Positions 39,565-48,977 of a DNA stretch of 50,208 bases are shown here, piece by piece. Position numbers and translations under genes: made by a program. Below the pieces are notes generated by a model. That model was given only the letters and a program-made list of their open reading frames with translations. It was not told the DNA's origin and made no database searches. The DNA is from an uncultured Eubacteriales bacterium (GTDB lineage Bacteria > Bacillota > Clostridia > Oscillospirales > Acutalibacteraceae). The number at the start of each line of letters is the position of its first letter. The stretch's first letter is position 1. The stretch is from assembly GCA_948537335.1 (NCBI GenBank), contig CAOUJG010000007.1:1-50208 (forward strand), written 5' to 3'.

Positions 39565-39594
39565 TTTACAAATAGCCGAAATGTGTGGTATAAT
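39565..39594 (+). promoter_or_regulatory. ppa promoter
   Basis: -35 TTTACA (39565-39570), 18-bp spacer, -10 TATAAT (39589-39594) with an extended TGG before it. Confidence 0.75.
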
Positions 39595-39627
39595 GGTCGC
39601 ATCGAGATTTTTTGAAGGAGCTGTAAT

Positions 39628-40155
39628 ATGAATATTTGGCATGATATGGGCGCCGAGCGGGTTTCTGCGAGCAGTTTTATGGCCGTTATCGAGATTCCGC
39701 GGGGCTGCAAGACGAAATATGAGCTGGACAAGCAGACTGGAATGCTGACTTTGGACCGCGTGTTGTATACTTCGATGCAATATCCGGCGAGCTACGGGTT
39801 TATTCCGCGGACGTATTCTGAAGATGGCGATCCGTTGGACGTTTTGGTGCTTTGCTCGGAAGAGGTTTATCCACTAACGCTGGTAAAATGCTATCCTATC
39901 GGGATTCTCTCTATGGTTGACGATGGCGAAAACGACGAGAAGATCATTGCGGTGCCGTTTAAGGACCCTATGTATAACGGATATAAGGATATAAGCGAGC
40001 TGCCGCGGCACATTTTTGACGAGATGAACCACTTTTTTACCCGGTACAAAGAGCTGGAGGGCAAGAAGACGTCGGTAGAGTCGATAAAGGGCGCTGGGGA
40101 GGCCTGCAAGGTCATCGAGCAGTGCATCGAGGCGTACAAAAAGAAGTTCTGCTAA
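39628..40155 (+). CDS. ppa: Inorganic pyrophosphatase (soluble, family I)
   Basis: 175 residues. Signatures are IEIPRGCKTKYELDKQTG, YPASYGFIPRTYSEDGDPLDVLVL with the three metal-binding aspartates, and KIIAVPFKDP. It hydrolyses PPi to drive biosynthesis. Many Clostridia instead use family II or membrane-bound enzymes. AAGGAG lies 7 nt before ATG 39628. It is a single-gene unit flanked by opposite-strand genes. Confidence 0.96.
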   Translation: MNIWHDMGAERVSASSFMAVIEIPRGCKTKYELDKQTGMLTLDRVLYTSMQYPASYGFIPRTYSEDGDPLDVLVLCSEEVYPLTLVKCYPIGILSMVDDGENDEKIIAVPFKDPMYNGYKDISELPRHIFDEMNHFFTRYKELEGKKTSVESIKGAGEACKVIEQCIEAYKKKFC

Positions 40156-40223
40156 TGGCGAGATTGACGGCACGTCCCGTTTTATAGTATGCGCCGGGCC
40201 GCGAAATTATGGCACCCATGGCA

Positions 40224-40262
40224 AAAGGCATTTCTTTTAATTAAGAAATGCCTTTCTTATTT
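40224..40262. terminator. Bidirectional terminator between ppa and the foldase-like gene
   Basis: AAAGGCATTTCTT (40224-40236) pairs perfectly with AAGAAATGCCTTT (40243-40255), followed by CTTATTTG. Confidence 0.9.
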
Positions 40263-40275
40263 GATTTTGCCGTGG

Positions 40276-41499
40276 CTACGCGGCGGCGTTCACCAGCTTG
40301 TTGAACATCAGCGGGTTGAACTGATTCAGCGCGTTGTAGTTTATGGTAAAGCTCAGTGAATCGAGCTTTTGCTTGATTTTTTCTTCAAACTCTGTGCGTT
40401 TCATCTCGGATAAGATGTTATCGCGTTTGCTGTTTTTGCTGGATTCATCGGATTCTTGCTCTTGCTCCGAGTCGCTTTCAGTGTTCTGATCGGAGTTTTC
40501 CTGACTTGCATCCTGAGATTCTGGCTTCTGATTGGCAGCCTCATCCTTACTAAAGTCAAGATCCTCCGTAGGAGCGCCGGCGTTGTAGATTAAGAAGTAG
40601 ATGTTGTTCAAAGTCACCATGGCGGCCTTGCCCTTTTCGAGGGTCTTGACCTTCTCTGCGATTTCTGAGGCCAAGGTTGGTGAGTTCGGATTAATAATCT
40701 GCTCGACCAACGGGTCGCTAGAGGCGCCAGCCTGGGCAGGTGCAGATTTTTTGAGTTCCTCACGAACCTGATCAAGCGTCTTGCTGCCGCTGTTTATAGC
40801 GTCAACATAGCCGTTCAGCTCGTTCTGGATGGATTCATCCGTTTCGACCGGCTGATTCTGGTTATTTTCGCCCTCTGGCTTATTTTCCGAATCAGAATTA
40901 TTCGCATCACTACCCTCGCTCGAAGGAGTCGGCATTTTCGAGTAGAACAACAGCTTCATGTAGCTCTCTTTATAATATCTGTTGAGGTCCTCGTCGGAAA
41001 CCGGGTTGGAGCCGTCTTTGCCGTAAATAGCCATGAAAATCTTGCTCCTCTTCACCTGAGCCGAAACCACGCGCTGCACGTCGGCCCGGCTAATGCCGGA
41101 GTTTGCAAACATCGTGCCCGAGGACGACATGACGGAGTCAACAAGCTCTTGAATTTGCTTTTCATCAGATTCAGCCAGGCTCAAGCCCATCTCCGAGAAC
41201 ATCGCTTCGCCAACAAGAGCGTCCTTGCACATATTCAGCGCCTTTTCGACGATCCAATTGGGTGCGCTCTGGCCCTCAATGGTCGCGTTGGTGATGTCGT
41301 CGGTAGTGGAGCCGTCTTGAGACAACTTCTGAATAGCCTCCTGATGGGCCTGCATCAAGAAAAAGACGTAAACCCCAGTAGGAAGGGATTCGTCGCCGCA
41401 TTGGATAGCCCAAGACCTGTCAAAACAACCGCAGCCGCAAAAATTCAGACAAAGTGCGAGCGCCAAGATCATAGTAATGCCTTTTTTAAAAAATTTCAT
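40276..41499 (-). CDS. Exported SurA/PrsA-like lipoprotein with two acidic low-complexity inserts
   Basis: 407 residues. A signal peptide (KKGITMILALALCLNFCGCG) ends in a Cys-rich stretch that may include a non-standard lipobox. The body has SurA-N-like helices (VEKALNMCKDALVGEAMFSE, RADVQRVVSAQVKRSKIFMA, DEDLNRYYKESY). Two Ser/Asp/Glu/Asn-rich regions (SEGSDANNSDSENKPEGENN and EESQDASQENSDQNTESDSE-like) interrupt it, and no clear PpiC rotamase domain remains. It is probably an extracytoplasmic chaperone. ATG 41499 has GGAGG 11 nt upstream. It is downstream of mfd on the same strand. Confidence 0.65.
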   Translation of the reverse strand: MKFFKKGITMILALALCLNFCGCGCFDRSWAIQCGDESLPTGVYVFFLMQAHQEAIQKLSQDGSTTDDITNATIEGQSAPNWIVEKALNMCKDALVGEAMFSEMGLSLAESDEKQIQELVDSVMSSSGTMFANSGISRADVQRVVSAQVKRSKIFMAIYGKDGSNPVSDEDLNRYYKESYMKLLFYSKMPTPSSEGSDANNSDSENKPEGENNQNQPVETDESIQNELNGYVDAINSGSKTLDQVREELKKSAPAQAGASSDPLVEQIINPNSPTLASEIAEKVKTLEKGKAAMVTLNNIYFLIYNAGAPTEDLDFSKDEAANQKPESQDASQENSDQNTESDSEQEQESDESSKNSKRDNILSEMKRTEFEEKIKQKLDSLSFTINYNALNQFNPLMFNKLVNAAA

Positions 41500-41627
41500 T
41501 TTTACTTTACCCTCCGTTTTTTTGCTGCGCGAACATGGCCACACCCCGCGCCAAAAGCCAAAAGTCCGCGCAAAAATATTATTTTAATCAGATTATACAC
41601 TTTTTTACAAAAAATGTCCACAAAAAT

Positions 41628-44600
41628 TTAAGATATCGATAGAATTTCTTTCAGATTGGCGATGACAGTGAGCTTGGGGTCCACCGTGACGCAGACGTGC
41701 GGCTTGGCAGCGGACTTTATGGTGACTCTTTTGCCCATGGTTTTTATGAATTTTTCGAGAAGCTTTTCGTCCAAATTGTTAGAAAAAAGCAGAAAAGTGT
41801 TGTTCTGCTGGCGGATTTCGTAAATTCCGAGGTCCGAAGCGGTGTTACGAATGAGCGCGATGTCAATTAAATTGCTGACGCTCTCGGGCGGATCGCCAAA
41901 TCGGTCAATCAGCTCGTCAAAAACGTCCGTAGCATCGTCCTTAGAGCGGATATCTGAGATGCGGCGATAGATATCAAGCCGCTGGTTCACGTTCGAGATG
42001 TACCGTTCCGGAATATGGGCGCTAACCTGGATGTCCACAAGGCACTCGACTTCTAATTTTGCCGGCGCGTCGCCCTTTTCAACGCGAACAGCATTCCCCA
42101 AGAGCTTCAGATACATGTCGTAGCCCACGTCGGCCATGTGTCCGTGCTGCTCGCCACCAAGAATATTCCCGGCCCCACGCAGTTCGAGGTCCCTCATGGC
42201 AATTTTGAAGCCCGAACCAAACTCGGTAAACTCGCGAATTGCCGCAAGCCTCTTTTGCGAGATCTCGCTTAAAACCTTGTTGCGCTTATAAGTAAAATAG
42301 GCAAAAGCGCGACGTTCTGAGCGTCCTACACGGCCACGAATTTGATGAAGCTGTGCAAGCCCAAGTCTATCGGCGTTTTCGATGATCAAAGTGTTCACAT
42401 TTGCAACGTCGATGCCGGTTTCGATTATCGTCGTGCAGACTAGAATGTCGATTTTATGCTCGATCACGCCCTGCCACACGCGGGAAAGCTCCTGTTCGGA
42501 CATTTTGCCGTGGGCAAAGCCAACCGTCGCCTCGGGAATTTGGCGTTGCAGAGCGGCCGCGGTTTGAGAGATGCTGCCGACGCTGTTATGCATGTAGTAG
42601 ACTTGACCGCCCCGCCGCAGCTCTTTGCGAATCGCCTCGTTGATGATTGCTTGGTTGTGCTCCAGAACATAGGTCTGCACGGGAACCCGATTCTGCGGGG
42701 CTTCCTCGATCGAGGACATGTCGCGGATGCCAGACATAGCCATGTTCAGGGTGCGGGGAATTGGCGTTGCCGACAGCGTGAGGATATCGACGTTTTTAGC
42801 GATTTCCTTGAAGCGCTCTTTTTGCTTAACGCCGAACCGCTGCTCTTCGTCGATGATTACGAGGCCTAAATCGCGGAAAATCACGTCTTTTTGGACCAGC
42901 CGATGCGTTCCAACGATGATGTCGATTTCGCCGCGCTTTAGGCGTTTTAGGATGGCCTCTTGCTGGCGCGGCGTCCGGAACCGCGAGAGCATCTCGATTT
43001 TTACTGGAAACGAGCGAAATCGCGAAAGGAGTGTCTCAAAATGTTGCCAGGCCAAAATGGTCGTGGGGACCAGAATAGCGCACTGTTTGGAGTCGCAAAC
43101 GCACTTGAACGCCGCCCGTAAGGCAATCTCTGTTTTGCCAAAGCCGACATCCCCGCACAAAAGCCGATCCATGGGTGCGATCCGTTGCATGTCCGCCTTT
43201 ATTTCGTCGATGCACCGCATTTGATCGGGCGTTTCGATGTACTCAAACTGAGCCTCAAAATCGCGCTGAAGCTCGCCATCTTCGGCAAAGGCGTACCCCT
43301 TTGCTCGCATGCGCTCGGAGTACAGCTTGATGAGCTCTTTTGCGATGTCCTGAGTGGCCTTTTTCACGCGCGATTTCGACTTTTGCCAGTCGCTCGTGCC
43401 TAGTTTATTCAGCTTTACGCGAGTTTCTGCAGACGGGCCGATGTATTTGTCGACCAAATCGAGCTGCGTAACAGGAACATAGAGCGTGTCGCCCTTCGCG
43501 TAGGAAATCTTGATGTAATCCTTCGCCACACCTTGCACCTCGAGCTTGTGGACGCCGTTAAAAATTCCGATTCCGTGCAGGCTATGAACGACATAATCGC
43601 CGACATGCAGGTCAGAAAGGCTATAAATGCTCGTGGATTTATTTTTCTTTTTAGGAAAAATCTTCTGAGCCTTGCCAGCATGACTGTAGGTAATGAGCGA
43701 AAAGTTAATTTCTGGATATTCAAATCCAGCCGAGAGCATTCCAGGGGTGACAACTTTAACTCCATTTGGTATATTTTCAGGATTTAATACAGATTGTATA
43801 TTTTCGCAAAGTGGCGTGAGGTCGAACACAATGCGGTTAACAGCCTTTTCATTGCCAGCGAGAATCACAACAGATTGATCAGCGCTCATAGAGGACAGAT
43901 CTTCGCTCAAAAGATTAACACTTCCGCTCCAAGGCGCAGTCTGACGAGCGTTAAAGGCAATATTTTTATCAATTGTCGAGAAATAACTTTGAGTTAAAAA
44001 CAAATCAAAATATACAGTTTGTTTATTAAAAATAAAGGACAAAAAGTCAGATTTATTGAGCGAAAAGGAGGTCAGACCATTGCAAAGCACGCCATCCTCT
44101 AGGTATAAGTGCAGATCTTCCTCCCAGCGAGCCTGATATGATCGCAGTTTTTCATCGATTTGGGCCTGCTCGCATATGAATATCATCGCATTTGACGGCA
44201 AATAATCTAGCAAAGTCCCAGGAAAATCGTATATAAGTAAGATGAATTTATCTCGAGACCCGATGTTACCTGTGTTTTGCAAGCATTCTATTTCTGCACG
44301 TAAAGTATTAATCGCCTTTTCGGAGGATTTACTTGATTCCAGACGTTTTTGAAGTTCAATCATTTTTGCCAAAAGTTTAGAAGTGTCGCTAATGACGACC
44401 TCATGGGCCGGAGTGATGTTTATGGTGCCAACTTTTTCGGTCCGGCGCTGGTCCGCAATATCAAAAAAGCTCATAGAGTCGATCGCGTCGCCCCAAAACT
44501 CAATTCGGACAGGATTATTACTATTTGTTGAAAAAATATCCAAAATTCCTCCGCGTAGAGAAAATTGCCCCGGGCCTTCAACCTGATCAGAGCGCGTGTA

Positions 44601-45077
44601 GCCGCAGTTTGTGAGCTTTTTAACGGTATTTTCGGGAGAAATTTTTGTATCCAAGCCGATGCTGAAAGTGGATGTGCTGAAGGTGATTTCTGGAACCGTG
44701 AATTGCAACGCAGCGTCGATTGTGGCAATAACGATGTCTAACTGACCGCTTAGAATCCGGCTCAGAACACTAATCCGCCGGTGCTCATATTCGGTAGATT
44801 GCCCTTCAATATTATAAAAGTTGAAGTCGCGAGCCGGAAAAACGGCGGCCCTGCTACCCATAGAGGTTAAATCGGTGGCCATTTTTTGCGCAATACCCTC
44901 GTTTGGAACGATTATAAGTGCAGGCAAATTCTTGACTTTGTTGATAGAATGGGCAAAGTGAGCCTTGTGGATGTCGGCCAAACCTATAATACCAACTGTG
45001 TTTTTATCATCGAAAATTACTTTTAGTATAGATTTAAACGTTGGCGATTTTAGCAATATTTTGTCTAAAAATTCCAT
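41628..45077 (-). CDS. mfd: Transcription-repair coupling factor Mfd
   Basis: 1149 residues, typical length. N-terminal UvrB-like region (FSLRGGILDIFSTNSNNPVR), an RNA-polymerase-interacting CarD-like domain (LHVGDYVVHSLHGIGIFNGV), then the RecG-like motor with Walker A LLCGDVGFGKTEIALRAAF, TTILAWQHF, VIIDEEQRFGV and TLSATPIPRTLNMA. GRVGRSERRAFAYF precedes the C-terminal TRCF domain. It displaces stalled polymerase and recruits UvrA. AGAGGG lies 5 nt before ATG 45077. It is 10 nt after pth. Confidence 0.97.
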   Translation of the reverse strand: MEFLDKILLKSPTFKSILKVIFDDKNTVGIIGLADIHKAHFAHSINKVKNLPALIIVPNEGIAQKMATDLTSMGSRAAVFPARDFNFYNIEGQSTEYEHRRISVLSRILSGQLDIVIATIDAALQFTVPEITFSTSTFSIGLDTKISPENTVKKLTNCGYTRSDQVEGPGQFSLRGGILDIFSTNSNNPVRIEFWGDAIDSMSFFDIADQRRTEKVGTINITPAHEVVISDTSKLLAKMIELQKRLESSKSSEKAINTLRAEIECLQNTGNIGSRDKFILLIYDFPGTLLDYLPSNAMIFICEQAQIDEKLRSYQARWEEDLHLYLEDGVLCNGLTSFSLNKSDFLSFIFNKQTVYFDLFLTQSYFSTIDKNIAFNARQTAPWSGSVNLLSEDLSSMSADQSVVILAGNEKAVNRIVFDLTPLCENIQSVLNPENIPNGVKVVTPGMLSAGFEYPEINFSLITYSHAGKAQKIFPKKKNKSTSIYSLSDLHVGDYVVHSLHGIGIFNGVHKLEVQGVAKDYIKISYAKGDTLYVPVTQLDLVDKYIGPSAETRVKLNKLGTSDWQKSKSRVKKATQDIAKELIKLYSERMRAKGYAFAEDGELQRDFEAQFEYIETPDQMRCIDEIKADMQRIAPMDRLLCGDVGFGKTEIALRAAFKCVCDSKQCAILVPTTILAWQHFETLLSRFRSFPVKIEMLSRFRTPRQQEAILKRLKRGEIDIIVGTHRLVQKDVIFRDLGLVIIDEEQRFGVKQKERFKEIAKNVDILTLSATPIPRTLNMAMSGIRDMSSIEEAPQNRVPVQTYVLEHNQAIINEAIRKELRRGGQVYYMHNSVGSISQTAAALQRQIPEATVGFAHGKMSEQELSRVWQGVIEHKIDILVCTTIIETGIDVANVNTLIIENADRLGLAQLHQIRGRVGRSERRAFAYFTYKRNKVLSEISQKRLAAIREFTEFGSGFKIAMRDLELRGAGNILGGEQHGHMADVGYDMYLKLLGNAVRVEKGDAPAKLEVECLVDIQVSAHIPERYISNVNQRLDIYRRISDIRSKDDATDVFDELIDRFGDPPESVSNLIDIALIRNTASDLGIYEIRQQNNTFLLFSNNLDEKLLEKFIKTMGKRVTIKSAAKPHVCVTVDPKLTVIANLKEILSIS

Positions 45078-45087
45078 TTTGACCCTC

Positions 45088-45678
45088 TTAAGAATTAAAC
45101 TTGTTCATCGCGCCGTCGATGTCACCGCCGATCATCAGCTCGAGCACGAGACTTACATTTTTTATCGCAGCATCAACTTTTTCGCGTTCCGCGGCGCTAA
45201 ATTCGGACAAAACCCAGTTGGCAAGATCCCACTTTGGCGGTTTGGCGCCAACACCAATCTTCACCCGAGGAAAGGTATCGCACCCCGTCTTAAGAATGAT
45301 GTCCTTGAGGCCGTTGTGGCCGCCAGCGCTGCCCTTTTTGCGAATTCGCAGCTTCCCCAGAGGCAACGAGATGTCGTCCGCGATGACGATGACGCTTTCA
45401 ATAGGAATTTTGTGGTAACTTGCGATCTCTTCGACGGCGTCGCCGCTTAAATTCATAAAAGTTTGAGGCTTTACCAGCAGAACGCGATTATCTGCAAACG
45501 AAGTCTCAAAAATTTCAGCATGGTGCCTAACTTTTTTTGCGGTAACGCCCTTTTCCTTTATAATACGATCGACAGCCATAAAACCCGCATTATGACGGGT
45601 GTTTTTGTACTTGTCGCCAGGGTTGCCCAGTCCCACGACGAGGAATTCCGGCTTTGACTTGTTAAAAATTTTAAACAT
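45088..45678 (-). CDS. pth: Peptidyl-tRNA hydrolase
   Basis: 196 residues. LVVGLGNPGDKYKNTRHNAGFMAVD contains the catalytic His in RHNAGF, with KPQTFMNLSG and KGSAGGHNGLKDI following. It recycles peptidyl-tRNA. AGAGGTG lies about 7 nt before ATG 45678; the upstream extension to 45735 is not family-like. The pth-mfd order is conserved in Firmicutes. Confidence 0.97.
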   Translation of the reverse strand: MFKIFNKSKPEFLVVGLGNPGDKYKNTRHNAGFMAVDRIIKEKGVTAKKVRHHAEIFETSFADNRVLLVKPQTFMNLSGDAVEEIASYHKIPIESVIVIADDISLPLGKLRIRKKGSAGGHNGLKDIILKTGCDTFPRVKIGVGAKPPKWDLANWVLSEFSAAEREKVDAAIKNVSLVLELMIGGDIDGAMNKFNS

Positions 45679-45774
45679 ACTGGGACACCTCTTTTTTGTT
45701 TTACTAAGGAATGGCCAAGCGGAGGGAAAAATCAACCTATCATTAAATATACAAATAGTATAAATTGTGGCAAA

Positions 45775-46806
45775 TTATACAAATTCGTTATTGCGGATGA
45801 GCGAAAAAGGTTTAATCGAAACGTCCGAAATAATGCGAGAATCAGAGCAGTCAACTGCTCGAAGGATAATATTGTTGCCGATCAAGCAGTTTTTTATGTG
45901 AGAATTTGGCCCAATCATGCAGTTTGTGCCGATAATGGTTTTTCCGGTGATGACCGTACCAGGAAGAATGCAGGTATTTTGCCCGACCTGAACCTCGTCG
46001 GTCACGACAACCCCGTCAGTGCAAGGAATATCGACCCCGTTAAGCATCAGGCGCTTGAAAATGCCCGCCCTAGCTATGTTGTTAAGCTCGTTCAGCTGGA
46101 TCGGGTCGTTGGCGCCGAGCACGGTATTTTCGGATTGAGAAATATAGGCGTTAACGCGGAACCCGCGGGACAAAAGCAGGCTGATGGTGTCGGGAAGGTA
46201 GAGTTCTTGCTGAGAGTTGTTGCTTTTTATGTTGTGCAAGGCGTCCAAAAGCGGCGGAACCTTGAACCAGTAGCCGCCGGAGCTCACCTCATTTATCTTC
46301 TGCGTCGTCTCGTCAGCGTCCTTCTCCTCCACGATGGCTGTGAGCGTCCCTGTGTGGCTATCGCGGATGATTCTCCCGTATCCATGCGGATTTTTGATTT
46401 TAGCAGAAATTACCGTAGCGTCGTTACCCTGATTCTGATGCAGTTCGTAAGCATTTTTAATAGTGCGGCTGTCCATAAAAGGCCCGTCACCGTTCAAAAT
46501 CAGAACGTCCCTATCAATATTCTCCAAAAGAAAATTCTTAGCCGTCAAAACGGCGTGAGCAGTGCCTTTGCGCTCTTTTTGAATCACGGTCTCATAGGGA
46601 AGAGCGAGTTTCTGCAGGTAATCAATAATTACGTCACTCTTGTAGCCTGTAACTACGCATACCGGCGAGATTTCTGCGTCACTTAAAGCGTTTAAAACCC
46701 ATTGTAGCAGGGGCCGAAAAAGCACTTTTGACAAAACCTTCGGCATATTCGACTTCATGCGGGTTCCTTCACCCGCAGCCAAAACGATCGAACAGGTATT
46801 TTTCAC
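45775..46806 (-). CDS. Short GlmU-like nucleotidyltransferase with a truncated left-handed beta-helix
   Basis: 343 residues. The N-terminal pyrophosphorylase domain is complete: IVLAAGEGTRMKSNMPKVL, ERKGTAHAVL, LILNGDGPFM, KNPHGYGRII and NEVSSGGYWF. The C-terminal hexapeptide helix starts (GVDIPCTDGVV, GQNTCILPGTVITGKTIIGT, IGPNSHIKNCLIGN) but ends after about five coils. Full GlmU is about 450 residues and its acetyltransferase active site lies in the missing part. The frame closes 97 bp before pth, with no continuation in other frames seen. GTG 46806 has GGAGG 7 nt upstream. Probably UDP-GlcNAc pyrophosphorylase only. Confidence 0.85.
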   Translation of the reverse strand: MKNTCSIVLAAGEGTRMKSNMPKVLSKVLFRPLLQWVLNALSDAEISPVCVVTGYKSDVIIDYLQKLALPYETVIQKERKGTAHAVLTAKNFLLENIDRDVLILNGDGPFMDSRTIKNAYELHQNQGNDATVISAKIKNPHGYGRIIRDSHTGTLTAIVEEKDADETTQKINEVSSGGYWFKVPPLLDALHNIKSNNSQQELYLPDTISLLLSRGFRVNAYISQSENTVLGANDPIQLNELNNIARAGIFKRLMLNGVDIPCTDGVVVTDEVQVGQNTCILPGTVITGKTIIGTNCMIGPNSHIKNCLIGNNIILRAVDCSDSRIISDVSIKPFSLIRNNEFV

Positions 46807-46970
46807 AAAAAATCCTCCAAAATTAAAAATTCAAAAACAATAGACATGAAAACCGCGCCGTGGACGACCTGAGAGCAATTTTAAACCTTAGTAAATGCAA
46901 AACCTAAAAGTGCCATGAGGTCGACCAAACCAGGAAATTTGAAAAAACCAAAATTAATATGTGTTTTGTG

Positions 46971-47501
46971 CTATTTGACGATACCGGTTTTGATTAGATC
47001 CAGCGCGGCGACTAATGCATTATATGCGGCAGAGAGCCGAATATAATCGCGGTCTGCGGAGTTGCCATGCGCCAAATTCAAGCGAACATAGGTGGTTTTG
47101 GTCATGTTAGAGAGCCCAACATATACGAGCCCCACGGTATCATTGGAGTTAGGGCTCTTTGGACCAGCGTAACCCGTGGTAGAAAGGCCAACATCGGCAT
47201 TTGCAAGCTTTCGGACGTTTGCGGCCATTTCCATAGCGGTCTCCTTAGAAACGGCGGTGTGCTGCGCCAGAGTCCTTGCGGAAACCGACAGCAATTTTTC
47301 TTTTATAGAATTTGAATAGGCGCAAATCCCGCACTCGAAAACCTCTGAAGCGCCGGGGATATCGGTAATCAGCTTAGCAATCAAACCTCCCGTGCAGCTC
47401 TCTGCAGTAGCGATCTTCAACTTCTTTTCGAGCAACAAGTCGATCAGCTCGCGCGCGAGCAAGTTAATATTTAGGGAATTCGTGGGTTTTCCTGAATCCA
47501 T
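46971..47501 (-). CDS. CinA C-terminal family protein (probable NMN deamidase, PncC)
   Basis: 176 residues. IATAESCTGGLIAKLITDIPGAS, CAYSNSIKEKLL, TAVSKETAMEMA and GLSTTGYAGP match the CinA C-terminal domain, which in PncC enzymes deamidates nicotinamide mononucleotide. The N-terminal molybdopterin-like domain of full CinA is absent. The usual GIAGPGGG motif is altered to GYAGPKSPNSN. GGAGG lies 10 nt before ATG 47501. It is 164 bp upstream of the GlmU-like gene. Confidence 0.85.
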   Translation of the reverse strand: MDSGKPTNSLNINLLARELIDLLLEKKLKIATAESCTGGLIAKLITDIPGASEVFECGICAYSNSIKEKLLSVSARTLAQHTAVSKETAMEMAANVRKLANADVGLSTTGYAGPKSPNSNDTVGLVYVGLSNMTKTTYVRLNLAHGNSADRDYIRLSAAYNALVAALDLIKTGIVK

Positions 47502-47590
47502 CTTATTCGGGCCTCCAAAACAAATCTAAATCTATTTTAAAGTCGCCGCGCCGTTATGTCAAATTTTTTGGGCGGTTTTTTCAAAAATCG

Positions 47591-47620
47591 TTGACTTTTT
47601 GGGCGAAATTGGGGTATCAT
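47591..47620 (+). promoter_or_regulatory. Promoter of the CrtO-like acyltransferase gene
   Basis: -35 TTGACT (47591-47596), 18-bp spacer, -10 TATCAT (47615-47620). Confidence 0.65.
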
Positions 47621-47648
47621 AAAAAGTGGAAAAGAGGTCGATAAATTT

Positions 47649-48197
47649 ATGATTTCGAGCGAAAATACGTGGATTGTCGCGGCGTGGAACGTGGGGTTTA
47701 TCCTGGCGTGGGACTTGATCGTGTTCTGCTGCTGCAAGGTTTTGAGCGACGACCATTTTAATTACAATAAGTATATTTATCGAGAAAAATACTGGGAGGA
47801 TAATGGCCGATGGTACAACAAATGGCTAAAAATCAAGGATTGGAAAAATTTGTTACCACAGTACATTTCTAAAAACGGATTTTCCAAAAAACGCCTGAGC
47901 AGCTTATCGCTGAGCTACATAGATCGGTTTATTTTGGAAACGTGCCGCGCGGAGTGGGCGCACAAAAACTGCATGTGGGTGGCGGTTTTGATAGTTTTGA
48001 TCAACAAGATCCTCATAGGAATAACGTTTTGCGCAGTTGTGCTGCTAATAAACCTGCCGTACGTGTGCATTCAGCGGTACAACCGCATCCGGCTGATAAA
48101 TCTGCGTGAGAAGATCGTGAAATCGCGCAGGAACGAGTTCGAGAACGAAAATATGATAAATTTTGTGAAGAAGTTTGAGCTGGCGAACTTTCGGTGA
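47649..48197 (+). CDS. CrtO-like (glycosyl-diaponeurosporenoate) acyltransferase family membrane protein
   Basis: 182 residues. An N-terminal membrane helix (WNVGFILAWDLIVFCCCKV), then WYNKWLKIKDWKNLLPQYIS, GFSKKRL, a YIDRFILETCRAEWAHKNCM segment and a second hydrophobic region ending NLPYVCIQRYNRIRL. This order matches the staphyloxanthin acyltransferase CrtO family. No carotenoid genes are nearby, and such proteins are widespread in Firmicutes, so the substrate is probably another glycolipid. GAGG lies upstream of ATG 47649. Confidence 0.72.
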   Translation: MISSENTWIVAAWNVGFILAWDLIVFCCCKVLSDDHFNYNKYIYREKYWEDNGRWYNKWLKIKDWKNLLPQYISKNGFSKKRLSSLSLSYIDRFILETCRAEWAHKNCMWVAVLIVLINKILIGITFCAVVLLINLPYVCIQRYNRIRLINLREKIVKSRRNEFENENMINFVKKFELANFR

Positions 48198-48242
48198 TTC
48201 AGAGGCCGAGGCTCGCCTGATTTTTGCGATTGGAATGATGAT

Positions 48243-48968
48243 ATGCCGCGTTTTTTTGTGAACGAGCCGGTCGGGGATTTTTTTGAGATTTCGGGCGATG
48301 ACGCCGCGCATATTGCGAAGTCGCTGCGGATGCAAAAGGGCGAAATGCTGACTTTGTGCCACGATGCGACGGATTATATTTGTGAGATTACGGATTTTGG
48401 CGAGGGTTCGGTGAAATTGAGGCTCTTAAAGGTAGAAAAGTGCGAATCTGAGCCAGGTGTAGAGGTCACACTCTTTCAGGCGCTACCCAAAGGGGACAAA
48501 ATGGACTTCATCGTGCAGAAGGCTGTAGAAATCGGAGTGAGCGCGATAGTTCCGGTGCTCACAAGCCGATGTGTTTCGCGTCCGGATGAGAAATCGCTGC
48601 AGAAGAAGGTGTCTCGCTGGCAGAAAATCGCCGAAGAAGCTGCAAAGCAGTCCGGAAGAGGCAGAATACCGCGCGTTTTAGAAGCAGTAAGCTTAGAAAA
48701 TGCCGTAGAAACAGCAAAAAGAAGTGAAAAAACGCTTCTTTTTTACGAAAATGGTGGATCCCCACTACGAGAGGTCATAAACACCAGAAAACCGCAGTCT
48801 GTTGCTGTTTTCATCGGGCCAGAGGGTGGATTCGAACCTGCAGAAGTAGACTTGGTGTCGGCCGCTGGGGGCGCGACATGCACGCTAGGTAAAAGGACCC
48901 TCCGCACCGAGACGGCCGCGATAGTCGCCACCGCGCTAGTGATTTACGAAATTGAAGCCAAAAACTGA
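48243..48968 (+). CDS. rsmE: 16S rRNA (uracil-1498-N3) methyltransferase RsmE
   Basis: 241 residues. The PUA-like N terminus has MPRFFVNEPVG and HIAKSLRMQKGEML. The SPOUT knot domain has LPKGDKMDFIVQKAVEIGV, EEAAKQSGRGRIPRV, IGPEGGFEPAEVDL and LGKRTLRTETAAIVA. It methylates U1498 in the decoding centre. The ribosome-binding site is weak. It converges with glyS. Confidence 0.95.
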   Translation: MPRFFVNEPVGDFFEISGDDAAHIAKSLRMQKGEMLTLCHDATDYICEITDFGEGSVKLRLLKVEKCESEPGVEVTLFQALPKGDKMDFIVQKAVEIGVSAIVPVLTSRCVSRPDEKSLQKKVSRWQKIAEEAAKQSGRGRIPRVLEAVSLENAVETAKRSEKTLLFYENGGSPLREVINTRKPQSVAVFIGPEGGFEPAEVDLVSAAGGATCTLGKRTLRTETAAIVATALVIYEIEAKN

Positions 48969-48977
48969 AACTTGCGG

